Shown here: piece after piece, positions 41,439 to 52,028 of the stretch
Position numbering within the stretch: the stretch's first letter is position 1
Layout: each line of letters begins with the position of its first letter
Assembly: GCF_024834065.1 (NCBI RefSeq)
Contig: NZ_JANUYA010000001.1
Location: forward strand, 124,001-188,000
Reading direction: 5' to 3'
DNA: 64,000 nt
Origin: Mycoplasma sp. CSL7475-4
Lineage (GTDB): Bacteria > Bacillota_I > Bacilli_A > Mycoplasmatales > Metamycoplasmataceae
Notes under the pieces: generated by a model
The model's database searches: none
What the model was told of the DNA's origin: nothing
Seen by the model: only the letters and a program-made list of their open reading frames with translations
Made by a program: the position numbers and the translations under genes

Positions 41439-42315
41439 ACATAAATTCTTTTCATTTTGTGATTACATAATTCAAATCAAACGATTCTAAAACATTGATT
41501 CCTTCATCAACATTTATGGTTGTTACTGAGTAAAAAGGCAAATCGGTATTCATTTCAACATTTTTGTTTAATATTGTCAATGATTTTGCAAATTTTGCAT
41601 CATTAACACCTAGTTCAAGTTTTGATTTTGTTGCCCCTTTAATTTCGTGAATATTTTGATAAATATTTTCGATTGAACCATATTTATTAATTAGTTTAAT
41701 AGCACCAATTTTTCCTATTCCCGCAACACCTTTGATATTATCTGAACTATCTCCTGCTAGTCCTTTTAAATCTGGAATCTGGTAAGGTTTAATTTTGTGT
41801 ATTTGTTCGAAATTTGATGTTGTGTATAAATCAAATTCATTATCGCTACTTTTGTATATAACACTTGTGGATTCGTTGACTAATTGTAATAAGTCTTGAT
41901 CTTTGGAAAAAATATATTTTTCCACATTTTCAATTTGGCTTAATGTTGCAATTAAATCATCCGCTTCATCGCCAACTTGTTCAAATCATTTAATGTTAAA
42001 ACCAGTTAAAATTTGTTTTACATAATCAAATTGCTCATGAATGCTTTCGGGTGCTTTTGAACGACCTGCTTTGTAATCTTCGTATAGAAGATGTCTTTTT
42101 GTTTTACCATGTGCATCAAAAGCGATAAACAGGTATTGTGGTTGAATGTAATTTAAAATTTTGTGTAAAGTCATAAAAAAGACGTGGACACCATTTGTGC
42201 TACGTCCTTGCGAGTCTTGCATAGACGAACCGTATCTTGAATAAGACGCATAAAATGATTGAAAGAGCAAAAAGTTGCCGTCAATAAGTAAAAATTTATC
42301 TTTTTTGTTATTCAT
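41437..42315 (-). CDS. 5'-3' exonuclease (DNA polymerase I N-terminal domain homologue)
   Basis: 292 residues. LLIDGNFLLFQSFYA, FDAHGKTKRHLLYEDYKAGR, GDEADDLIATL, FSKDQDLLQLV and GDSSDNIKGVAGIGKIGA give the complete flap-nuclease metal-ligand set and the helix-three-turn-helix. There is no polymerase domain, as in other mycoplasmas where this stand-alone gene replaces polA. It should remove RNA primers. It starts one base after the dnaE stop, with the SD AAAGGAA inside dnaE. Confidence 0.94.
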
Positions 42316-42316
42316 A

Positions 42317-45226
42317 TTAAATTCCTTTAAATGTTAGTAGTTTTAGTTTTGAATTATTGTTTGTTATTTTTGCTCTTATTAGATCATTTTTTTTGACATT
42401 AGACCATTCGTCTCATTTTGAGTTGTTCAAGAAGAAAACTTGTTTAGTTGTGCTATCGCTTAATTCAATAATAAAATAAGGTTTAGCGTTTAATTTTTTA
42501 ATTTGTTCAACTTTTACAACAACTCATTCTGAATAATTCATTGGAATAGAGTTCAATTTAACATCACCCTCTTTTTCAAAACGCGAGGTGTCAAAAGCAT
42601 TATAAGACATCCCTAATAATTCTTCTTCATTTTTGATTTCAAAAGCAATATCACGTTCGACATCATCAACTGAGTAATTAAAATTACCCATTTTTTCGAA
42701 TTTATCTTTTAAAGTAATTCAATCAGTATCTTTAGGTATGCTTCTAAATTCATCTAAAATTGTGCTCAGTTGTTTAAGAATAGAATTCATATTGCCGTAT
42801 TCTCTAAAAACATTGGCGCGAACTAAAATATCAATTGCATTGTCGGTTAGACCGGCAAGGCGCAATCTCAATATTGTTTCTGTTAAATTATTGCTAAATG
42901 GTCCATATTCATCAATGTTTTGAATGATTTTATTGATACTTTCACCCCCAAAACCTTTGATGATATCGAAAGGTAATCAAATTTGACCGTTTTTGATAAC
43001 AGTATTAGCTGACGAATGCAATATGCTTGGTGAATTGACAATTTTGTTTTGCTTTCTAATTTCTAAAGCATATTGATTAATTTTTGATTGCGAACCTCTT
43101 GAATTTGAAATTAATGCTGAATAAAAAATTAATGGATAATATGTTTTATAAAAAGCCATTTTCATTGTTAAAAACGCATAAGAAACTGCGTGTGATTTAT
43201 TGAATCCGTATTCGGCAAAACGTTCAATATTTGAATAAATTTTATTTACTTGACTCTCGCTTAAACCATTTTTCAAAGCGCCTTCAACAAATTTGTCTTT
43301 ATATTGTCTTATATTTTGTTCGTCTTTTTTACTGATTGCGCGTCTCAAAAAGTCTGCTTCAACAAAACTCATGTTTGCAACTTTTTGTGCAATTAACATT
43401 ATTTGTTCTTGATAAACCATTATGCCGCATGTTGAACTTAAAATTTCATCATAAATAGGATGAATTTTTTGTATTAACGAAGGGTTTTGTTTATTGTTGG
43501 CATAAGTTGATATATAAGCCATCGGTCCAGGACGGAATAGAGAAATAATGGCGTATAAATCTTCAAACAAGTTTAATTTTACCTTTGAAATTGTTTTTTT
43601 CATTCCGGGCGACTCTAATTGGAATAAACCTTCAGTAAATCCATCATTTAAATTTTTAAAAACTTTTTGGTCGTTGATAATTTCTTTGTGTTCTGGTGTT
43701 TTTAATAAGTTCTCAAATCAATATTTTTTATCAATCAATTGCTCCATATTTTGGATTTCAGTCAATGTTTTTAAACCTAATAAATCAATTTTCAACAAAC
43801 CAAAATTTTCAACAAAATCCATTGTTAGTTGAACTTGTTGATAAAGCCCGTCATTGCTTAAACATACAGGAGCATAATTTGAAATATTTTCTTGAGCAAT
43901 TATTAAACCGGCAGGATGATAACTTTGTTGTCTAGGCAGTCCTTCAATTTTCATTGCGTGTTTAAGTAGCAATGGAAATTCTTCGATTTCTTTTCTAAAT
44001 GCTGGATTTTTAAGCACTGCATCAGATAATGATTCGCTAGGTGATAAAGTTTTGGAAATAATATTGATTTTGTTTAAAGGTATTTCCAACATTCGCCCCA
44101 CATCTCTTATAGCCATCTTAGCCCCTAAAGTTTGAAATGTTGAGATAAATGACACTCTATTAAAACCATACTTATTTTTTAAATATTCAAACACTTCCAT
44201 ACGACGATCGTCCTGAATATCAATATCAATATCAGGTCATGAAATTCTTTGAGGATTTAAAAAACGCTCAAATAATAAATCATATTTCAATGGGTTTATT
44301 GATGTAATGTTTAAAAGATAAGAAATAAAGGAACCGGCCGCACTACCTCTACCAGGACCGATACTGATACCTTGAGATTTTGCTCAGTTAACTAAATCTT
44401 GGATTATTAAAAAATAGTCAACAAAACCTAATGATTTAATTGTTTCAAACTCATATGATAATCTTGGTTTTCATTCATTTATGTCTTTAGGCAATTCATC
44501 ACGAATTCTATCAATACCCTTATTCAATAACTCAACTAAAAGTGCTTCATTTTGCTTCGCATCATTATTATCGTATTTAGCCAAATGTAATTTTTTTTCC
44601 GGCAATACAAAATTGCAATTTTCAATAATTTCGTCAATTCTTTCAATCATTATAGGGTCTAATTCAGGTGTTTCAAAATAGTCTAACATTGTGCTAGAAA
44701 TTGGGTTATTACCTAATTTTTGCAATAAATTTAATGTATCAATATCATTTTTGTTGAATAACTGATTTTGTTTAATAAAGATAGCATTTTCAATATTAAT
44801 ATCCAATGAATTGACATAATATTTTGCATTTTCAAATTGATACATTTCTCTATTTTTAGTGTAATAACCATCAGTAGGGTGATCTATGATTATTAGATCA
44901 GTGTGATCAATATCAGAGAGCAAAATTTGATTGTTTTTTGATTTTTCTAACACAAGCTCATTTAATTTTTGAAAACCAGTGTAATTTTTAGCAAGCAATA
45001 TAAATCTATACTCGCTAACATCAAGGTCAAGCCCGACGATTGGTTTAATATTATTCAAAGCACATGTGTCAAGAAATAAGCCAAGTCCAAACATATTGTT
45101 ATGGTCGGTTAAGGCAACAGCTTTTAAACCAGCTGTTTTGCTTTCTTCAACTAATGTTTTGATACGTATTAGTGAATCTAAAAAAGTATATTCAGTTGTG
45201 TTATATAAGTTTGTAAATTTATTCAT
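42317..45226 (-). CDS. dnaE: DNA polymerase III alpha subunit DnaE
   Basis: 969 residues. N-terminal PHP domain ([23 protein letters not shown]) with degenerate metal ligands. The C-family polymerase core carries the catalytic [12 protein letters not shown] block (near residue 330), GTVASRGS-like loop and [15 protein letters not shown], followed by a C-terminal OB-fold. It lacks the internal exonuclease of PolC, so it is the DnaE-type second replicase, probably for lagging-strand or primer extension. No SD; TATTAT ends six bases before ATG. Confidence 0.94.
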
Positions 45227-45232
45227 ATATTA

Positions 45233-45238
45233 ATAATA
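45233..45238 (-). promoter_or_regulatory. -10 element giving a leaderless dnaE transcript
   Basis: TATTAT (one mismatch to TATAAT) exactly six bases before the ATG. Confidence 0.55.
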
Positions 45239-45347
45239 CTAAAATATTACTTTTTAGATTAAACATGGAAAAAATAATTAAAATTATCTCCCATGTCTGC
45301 GTTTATTTCAATAAAAATGCTGAAGATAATTATTAAAAATATCAAAA

Positions 45348-45373
45348 AAACTCGAACTGAATCATTCGAGTTT
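45348..45373 (-). terminator. Terminator of the membrane protein-tex transcript
   Basis: 9-bp stem AAACTCGAA / TTCGAGTTT, loop CTGAATCA, T run on the minus strand. Confidence 0.8.
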
Positions 45374-45406
45374 AAAATTATTTTTATTGAATAAAAACTA
45401 CAATGT

Positions 45407-47560
45407 TTAGTCTTTATAAATTAGGCGTCCGCTGATTCTAGATCTTTCAATATCGTTTTCTAATATTTCAACTTTAATATTTTGCCCAACTTTCAATATT
45501 TCACTAGGATGCTTGATTAAATGTTTGTCGTTTTTCTTCATTTTACTGATGTGGATTAATACATTTTGTTTTATACCAATATAGACGAACGCACCAAAAT
45601 CAGTAATACTTTGAACGCTGCCGTCTAAAACCATACCCTTAACAACATCTTCAACATTTAAAACATCTTTTTTAAGAATATAGCCATCTTTTTCATCTCG
45701 AATGTCTTTTGTAGGGTTTTTTAATGAGTCAATAATGAAGCTTACATCATAGACGTTAGAATTTAATTTTTTAGCTAATTCTTCAATATTTTGATTGTTC
45801 AATAACTCAATATCAATATCATTCAAATCAATGCCTAATGTGTCAACAAGTTGACTCGCTAATTTGTATGATTCAGGGTGAATTGAGGTTCTATCGAAGA
45901 AGTTTTTAGAATTGTGTATTCGTAAAAAGCCGACACTTTGTTCAAAAGCTTTTGGTCCAATACCTTTAACGTTTTTTAGCTCATTTCGATCGTTAAATTT
46001 TTCAATTTTCGATCTGTGGTCAATTATATTTTGAGCCATTTTTTCACTTAGACCAGAAATGTATGTAAGTATTGTTTTTGAAGCAGTGTTTAAATCAACT
46101 CCAACTTTATTCACAACCTTGTCGATTTTAAATTTTAAGGCTGTTGAAAGATCTTTTTGATTAACATCGTGTTGGTATTGACCAACACCGATTGATTTTG
46201 GATCAATCTTAATCAATTCATTTAACGGATCTTGGAATCTACGGCCGATATTGATAGCCGAGCGTTCTTCAACGCTAAAATCAGGAAATTCTTCTTGTGC
46301 AATTTTTGAAGCTGAATAAACAGAAGCTCCAACTTCAGAGACAACTGCGTATTGAATATCTTCATCTTTGTCTCTTCGTCTTTGTTTTAGTAAGTTGGCG
46401 ATAAACTCTTCTGTTTCACGTGAAGCAGTACCATTACCAATAACGATTATGTTTACTTTGCGTCTATCTATAATCGAGTTTACGATTTTAGCTGAACGCT
46501 CAATTTCGTTACGTGGTGGGGTTGGAAAAATTAATCATTTTTCTAGAAAATTCCCTTGTGGGTCTAAAACGGCAATTTTACATCCGTGTGCGTAAGCTGG
46601 GTCAATTGCCAAAACAGTTTTATTTTTAACTGCTGGTCATAATAGCATGTCCTCTAGACTATTGGCAAATAGTTCAACTGCCTCTTTTTCTGCTCTAGCA
46701 AATAAATCGGCTTTAATTTCACGAATTATTGAAGGAATTATCAATCTATCAAGAGAATCTTGAATAGATTCATTGATTAATTTACCTGTTTTTTTGTTTT
46801 TGAAATATACGTTGTTTAATTCATATAAAATTTGCTTTTCGTTGTATGAAATATCATATGAGATTATTTTTTTGTTCTCACCACGGGCTATAGCCATTAC
46901 TCTGTGGTTTGGAATAAATTTAACTCTTTCGCTGTAGTCGTAGTAGTTTTCGAAATTTCTGTTTTCATCTTCAACATTTTTCTTGACTTTAGTTACAATG
47001 TTCCCATAATTAAATAACTGTTTTTTGACATATTCACGTGTTGACGTGTCTTGCGAAATAATTTGGCTAATTATGTATTTTGCCTGTTCTAAGGCAAACT
47101 CCACGCTTTCAACTTTATCATTTAAGTATTTTTCAGCATCTTTATAAGGGTTATAGTTAGGGTTGGTATTTGTCATTATTTCTTTAGCCAATGGCCCTAA
47201 ACCTAAAGCTATTGCCTCGGTAGCCTTAGTTTTTTTACCAACCTTGAATGGTTCGTAGATGTTTTCGACTTCTGATTTTGTTTCTGCGGCACGCAATTTA
47301 TTTTCAATTTCTTTTGTTAAAAGCTCTTTTTCTTTCAAAATTTCAATAATTGCATCTTTTCTCTTATTTAATTCAACATCGTATATGTATAAATCATTGA
47401 TTTGACGAATAATTTCTTCATCAAGTCCGCCGGTTTGTTGTTGACGATATCTGGCGATAAAAGGTACCGTTGCATTATCAGCAATTAAGTCTAAAACTGT
47501 TGTTACTTGTGTTTCAGTAACACCTAGTTTTTTGGCAACATTTTTGATTGAAATGTTCAT
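45407..47560 (-). CDS. tex: Tex-like RNA-binding transcription accessory protein
   Basis: 717 residues. The N-terminal helical region (VPFIARYRQQQTGGLDEEIIRQI), the YqgF-like nuclease-fold domain, the ComEA-like helix-hairpin-helix (LSEKMAQNIIDHRSKIEKFNDRNELKNVKGIGPKAFEQSVGF) and the C-terminal S1 domain (VVKGMVLDGSVQSITDFGAFVYIGIKQNVLIHISKM) are in the Tex order. Tex binds RNA and acts in transcription. It begins eight bases after the stop of the upstream membrane protein gene, whose end carries its SD AGGAG. Confidence 0.94.
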
Positions 47561-47568
47561 ATTTTCTC

Positions 47569-48723
47569 CTAGTTGAAATTAAATAAAGATTTTATTAATT
47601 TTTTAGCTAAATTTTCTACATTTTTGTCTTGAGAATTAATCATTTTTTTGTAAAAAATATTAACTAATTGTTCTTGATTTTCTTTAGAAATATTGCTTTG
47701 TATTGGTTTTATGCGATTTTCGTCAAAATAGTCAATTTTAACTTTAGTCTCATCAGGATTTTCTAATGATAGTTTGATAATATTGTAGATCTGTTTAATG
47801 TATGAAGCGTTTCTTTTTTGTGTTTCGGCACCAAAATTCAATTTTGAACTTATCATCTTAGTAAACAGATTTCATGATTCGTTTGTTTGGCTTAAATTAT
47901 TTAAAACTATTTGGCTAACTTTCGACAAATTGTTTCAGTTTTCGATTTCTTGTGTTGTTGTTAATTGGTTAAATAAAGCAATAGTTAATTTATTTGTAGG
48001 CTTATCAAAATGGATACGATCTGGATTAAATCCTCTTTGAATTAATTCTAATGCCTCTTTAGCTTTTGATAAATCAATATTTTTTTCTTTTATTTCAACA
48101 ATAGTTGTTACAAGCGGAGTGTATCTAGATATTCCTTTAATTTGTCCGCCTGAAAGCGTATAAAGAATTTTGTCATTTCACTCGGCAATTTTGTTTTTAT
48201 TGCCAAATACCCCAGTAATATTGACAAACCCTATTGAAAGTGGGATTACTGACACAGGAGCAATTAAAGCACCTAAAAGTCTATTTAATTTAACTTTTTT
48301 ACCACGTTTTTTTAGTTTTTTCGGTGTTAAACGTGATGCACCGACAATGATTGCTGTTATAATCAGCGAAACAATATGGAATAAAGCAACTATTATCAGG
48401 AATAGCACACCTAACGCTACGCCATTGACATCATCAGCAAATAATTTTAATGTGTCATCGACTTTGAATATGTCTAATTCCATTAATTTCTTATGAGTAA
48501 AACCAGAGACAGACTTAGTTAATATCAATAAGGTTAAAACACCAAAGGCGATTCCCAAAATTGACATAATTAATGAATGTCAAAAACCTCCTCATATTCC
48601 TCTTATTACGGCTATAGCCACAATAACAAATATCACAGCCAATGATATTATTGTTGCTACTGAACCGTTGCTTTTTGAGAAAAAAGCAAAAAACTTACTG
48701 TTTAAAAATTCGAAATTATTCAT
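47569..48723 (-). CDS. Conserved membrane protein of unknown function (CvpA-like N-terminus)
   Basis: 384 residues. The first half has about four hydrophobic helices, with an N-terminal arrangement (VIFVIVAIAVIRGIWGGFWHSLI) like CvpA-type colicin V production proteins. A basic stretch (RLTPKKLKKRGKKVKLNRLLG) comes before a final helix at about 145-165. The second half (about 200 residues) is polar and helical and probably cytoplasmic. I do not assign a function. It lies in one transcript with tex. No SD and no clean -10 at the leaderless distance. Confidence 0.7.
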
Positions 48724-48787
48724 AACATTACAATTTTACTAAATAAAAATAATACCTAGCTAATTTTAGGCATTACTATCGTTTTAA

Positions 48788-49360
48788 CTATCCTACAAGA
48801 TGCGAATTTGCTTCTTTTTTTCAAGGGTTTTTCTTATTGATTCTATCAATGAATAATTTACCACTCAAGTGGTCTAATTCGTGTTGTGCAACAATTGCTA
48901 AATAACCTTCTAGGTCCATTTTAACAACTTTTTTCTCGTTATATGAATAAGCCTCAAAAACTATTCTGTTTGCACGATAAACATACCCGTCTTGACCTTT
49001 AATATTTGAGCCAACACTTAAACAACCTTCACCATCATTCAATGAAATTTTGTGCTCTGATTTTGCTATTATTTTTGGATTAATAAAAACATCTTTAATT
49101 TTTCTGGCACCGTTAGAAATCAATAATGGGTCTATTTCTTCAGTGTTTATATAGAACATATTTTTCAAAATACCATATTGAACAGCGGCAACACCTACTC
49201 CAGGCTGAAATTTAGTTCCTTCTTTTTGACTATCATCAATGTGATAAATCATTGTTTCGGCTAAATGAATGTCCTCAGGGGTCAAGGGAATTGGAATATC
49301 TTGAGATTTTTCTCTTAAAATTTTATTGGGTAATTTTACTAATTTTACATTGTATTTCAT
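48788..49360 (-). CDS. def: Peptide deformylase
   Basis: 190 residues. The three family motifs are present: PGVGVAAVQYG (GxGxAAxQ), EGCLSVG with the metal-binding Cys, and QHELDHLSG with the two metal-ligand His and catalytic Glu. It removes the formyl group from nascent chains. The frame runs through a TGA-Trp at 48821 and ends at a TAG 33 bases later. No SD; TATAAT ends six bases before the ATG. Confidence 0.96.
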
Positions 49361-49366
49361 AGTTTA

Positions 49367-49372
49367 ATTATA
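49367..49372 (-). promoter_or_regulatory. -10 element giving a leaderless def transcript
   Basis: TATAAT on the minus strand exactly six bases before the ATG at 49360. Confidence 0.7.
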
Positions 49373-49405
49373 ATACCATAAATTAGATTTTATAAACGAG
49401 GTGAT

Positions 49406-49948
49406 ATGTTAAGAATAATTTCAGGAAAATTTAGAAGATTACAAATTAAGCAACCTGCTACTGATTTAACTCGTCCTACTAAAGATAGTGTTCGGGAAGC
49501 AATTTTTAATTCCATACGCTTTGATATGGAAAATAAAGATGTTTTAGATTTATTTGCTGGTAGTGGTGCTATGGGGTTAGAAGCATTGAGCAACAGTGCA
49601 AACAGTGTTGTTTTTATTGACAATAATTTTGTGGCTATAAAAACAATCAATGACAACTTAAAATCATTGAAAATTGAAAATCAACGAGTATTAAACACTG
49701 ATTCATTGAAATTTTTAGCAAACACAGATTTAGTCTTTGATTTTATATTCATTGATCCACCATATAAAAATTATATGATAGTCAATCAAGCTTTGGAGCT
49801 AATCAAAGAGAGTTCTTTGTTGAATAATGAAGGGCAAATTATCATTGAAACTGATAATATTGATAATATCAAAATCCCAACATTATTTAAAAATATCAAA
49901 ACCAAAAAATATGGTAAAAGTTTTGTCATCTTTCTTAAAAATGATTAA
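49406..49948 (+). CDS. rsmD: 16S rRNA (guanine966-N2)-methyltransferase RsmD
   Basis: 180 residues. LRIISGKFRRLQIKQPATDLTRPTKDSVREAIFNSI is the RsmD N-terminus. VLDLFAGSGAMGLEALS is the SAM site and FIFIDPPYKN the catalytic (N/D)PPY. It methylates G966 of 16S rRNA. SD GAGGTG. It converges with the SRP RNA gene. Confidence 0.95.
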   Translation: MLRIISGKFRRLQIKQPATDLTRPTKDSVREAIFNSIRFDMENKDVLDLFAGSGAMGLEALSNSANSVVFIDNNFVAIKTINDNLKSLKIENQRVLNTDSLKFLANTDLVFDFIFIDPPYKNYMIVNQALELIKESSLLNNEGQIIIETDNIDNIKIPTLFKNIKTKKYGKSFVIFLKND

Positions 49949-49961
49949 TAAAATTGAATAA

Positions 49962-50047
49962 AAAAAGCGCCCATAGACACAACACGTTTCGATGTGGCTG
50001 CTGCGTTCCCGCCCTGACCAAGTTACGATGTTATTGTTCTACAAGCA
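49962..50047 (-). ncRNA. ffs: Signal recognition particle RNA (4.5S type)
   Basis: On the minus strand the conserved domain IV hairpin reads GGTCAGGGCGGGAACG...CAGCAGCC, with the GGAA tetraloop-proximal and the AGCAGCC symmetric internal loop that bind Ffh. Flanking arms AACAATAACAT and GTGTTGTG can pair partly. The 3' end reads GGGCGC followed by seven T, which serves as terminator. A TATAAT (minus, 50053-50058) lies six bases before the predicted 5' end near 50046. Ends are accurate to a few bases only. Confidence 0.9.
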
Positions 50048-50052
50048 TTTTT

Positions 50053-50058
50053 ATTATA
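50053..50058 (-). promoter_or_regulatory. -10 element of SRP RNA
   Basis: TATAAT on the minus strand; the RNA would start near 50046. It lies back to back with the regulator promoter at 50089-50094. Confidence 0.65.
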
Positions 50059-50088
50059 AACTAAAATTAAATATTCTAATAAATTATA

Positions 50089-50094
50089 TATAAT
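50089..50094 (+). promoter_or_regulatory. -10 element giving a leaderless LacI-type regulator transcript
   Basis: TATAAT exactly six bases before ATG at 50101; no SD. Confidence 0.7.
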
Positions 50095-50100
50095 TTAATC

Positions 50101-51081
50101 ATGAGAAGTTTTTCATATAAAGATATATCAAAGTTAGCTAAAGTTTCAATTAGTACAGTAAGTAGATACTATAACGGTGGTTATGTAAGTAAAAAAACAA
50201 AATCTAAAATAGAAAAGGTAGTCAAAGAACACGGTTATTATCCAAATAATGGTGCAAGACTTATTAAAGGTCGTAGTAGTTCAATATTTATCATTGTTCC
50301 CGAATGATACGATAATGCTTACACACACATAATGAACGGTATCGAGCAAGCCGCAAAAGTAAATGGTAAAAAAGTGTTTATTACACATTCATCACCGAAC
50401 CAACACGAGTACATCGAAACAATTAAGTATTGTTTAGCTTGAAAACCAAGCGCAATTGTTTTCTTTTTACCAAAAATTGAAAACGACCAAATTATCCATT
50501 TCTTAAAACATCAACATTTTGATACAACAACTGTGATTTACGGACAACAAGTTGAAGGAATAAATTGAGTTGATATTGATGTAGAAAATGCGTTTTTCTC
50601 TGTTACAAAAATATTCGCTGATTACATCGAACCTTCGCAAAAATTAATTTATGCTGATGATGCTAAATTATCAGAGAGACAATGTTACCTACGTTTTTTA
50701 GGTTTCAAAAAAGCCTGTGAAAAAATGAATATCCAGTACGAGCGTTATTTAGTAGATAACAAAAAAATTGTCGAAGTACAAAAATTCCAAAAATATTTAA
50801 TTGACAACAATCATGTTAATGTTGTGTGTTCAACACACGAAACATTCGTAAATCTAGTTTCTTCAAACGATAAACAATTAAGACTAACGGATATTGGTTT
50901 TCAATCAATATATGACACACAAAAAAAATATAAAACAAAAATATTTGTTGATTATAGAAAAATTGGTGAGCAAATCGAAAAAATTATTCAGTCAGTTGAA
51001 AATGCGAAATTTAATGAAACAAATACTGAACAAAAATCGTTTTCTCACGTGTTTAAACCAGTAATAATTACACAAAAATAA
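50101..51081 (+). CDS. LacI family transcriptional regulator
   Basis: 326 residues. The N-terminal HTH and hinge FSYKDISKLAKVSISTVSRYYNGGYVSKKTKSKIEKVVKEHGYYPN is canonical LacI/GalR. The periplasmic-binding-protein-like core follows (GIEQAAKVNGKKVFITHSS, LRFLGFKKACEKM) but is slightly divergent at the C-terminus. Probable repressor of a sugar system outside the window, or self-regulated; no adjacent transport genes give the ligand. Divergent from SRP RNA. Mycoplasmas have few such regulators. Confidence 0.88.
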
Positions 51082-51099
51082 GGCGTCGCCTTATTTTTA
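51076..51099. terminator. Bidirectional terminator between the LacI-type regulator and smpB
   Basis: 9-bp stem AAATAAGGC / GCCTTATTT with loop GTC; it overlaps the regulator stop codon. Confidence 0.85.
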
Positions 51100-51543
51100 T
51101 TATTTATAATTTTTCAATACTTTTTGTAGATAACGATCGTTATCACGTTTTTTAATAGTTTCACGTTTATCAGCTTTATTCATACCAACAACCAAAGCGA
51201 TTTCTACTTTAATTCTTGATGCTGAATTGAAGTATATTTTAGTAGGCAAAATGGTTGAAGCCCCTAAGCGATCTTTTTTATTTGCTAACCTAATTATTTC
51301 GTTTTTATGCATTAATAATTTACGTTCACGTGTTTCGTCGCCTTTAACAAGCATGAATTGTTTAAATGTTGCATTAGAAAGAAAAATTTCATTATTTCTA
51401 AAAAAGCAATATGAGGTTGTTAGTTGAACAGTGCCAGCGCGGGCCGATTTAACTTCTCATCCTTCAAGAACTAACCCCGCCTCATATGTATCAATAATTT
51501 TATATCCGTGTAAACCTTTTCGATTATCGCTGATTATTTTCAT
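51100..51543 (-). CDS. smpB: SsrA-binding protein SmpB
   Basis: 147 residues. SDNRKGLHGYKIIDTYEAGLVLEG-type start, then MLVKGDETRERKLLMHKNEI and the C-terminal KADKRETIKKRDNDR tail match SmpB, which with tmRNA rescues stalled ribosomes. The tmRNA gene is not in this window. No SD; TGCTATAAT ends six bases before ATG. Confidence 0.95.
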
Positions 51544-51549
51544 AGTGAA

Positions 51550-51555
51550 ATTATA
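51550..51555 (-). promoter_or_regulatory. -10 element giving a leaderless smpB transcript
   Basis: Extended -10 TGCTATAAT exactly six bases before ATG at 51543. Confidence 0.7.
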
Positions 51556-51581
51556 GCAAGCAAATATTCAATTAAATAAAA

Positions 51582-51599
51582 AAAGCGATTGCTCGCTTT
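51582..51599 (-). terminator. Terminator of the thioredoxin gene
   Basis: 7-bp stem AAAGCGA / TCGCTTT, loop TTGC, T run on the minus strand; the stop codon lies three bases before it. Confidence 0.8.
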
Positions 51600-51601
51600 A
51601 A

Positions 51602-51919
51602 TTATAAGTATTTTGAAAGGTCTTGGAATAAGTCTTCGTAAGGTTTGTAACCTACAACTTTTTCAGCAACTGTACCATCAGGGTTCATAATAAATCAAGT
51701 AGGTAGATTTCTTACGCCGTATTCGCTTGGCAAGTCTAGATTTTCATCAACATTCACACGGTAAACATTAACACCATTTTTTTCTGCTAATTCTTCTAAA
51801 GAATGTTTGAAATTTCTACATGGTGGACATCATAAAGCGTGAAAAACTAGTAAATATGTTTTTTCTTCTTTGCCGTGGATTTCATTTTTATAAGCAGTTT
51901 GATCAACTTCTCTTAACAT
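51602..51919 (-). CDS. trxA: Thioredoxin
   Basis: 105 residues, normal size. The active site is ALWCPPCRNF (CPPC instead of the usual CGPC), followed by VNVDENLDLPSEYGVRNLPTWF with the conserved cis-Pro region. It reduces protein disulfides in the cytoplasm. SD AAAGGAA. The CPPC variant suggests a shifted redox potential or a thioredoxin-like side branch, so the gene symbol is tentative. Confidence 0.88.
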
Positions 51920-51984
51920 AATAATTCCTTTCATTTGTTTTATTACGATAATTTTAATATAAAAACACATTTTTTTATTAAAAA

Positions 51985-52022
51985 AAACACCTTTTTTGCA
52001 TTTTTTGTTAAAGGTGTTTCAT
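51985..52022 (-). terminator. Terminator of gyrB
   Basis: 10-bp stem AAACACCTTT / AAAGGTGTTT with a 15-base loop, T run on the minus strand. Confidence 0.75.
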
Positions 52023-52028
52023 TTTTGA

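Noticed and set aside
44900-45226. Active proofreading PHP domain in DnaE
   Set aside because: The usual HxH at the start of the PHP domain is not visible (the block reads [11 protein letters not shown]), so I describe it as degenerate.
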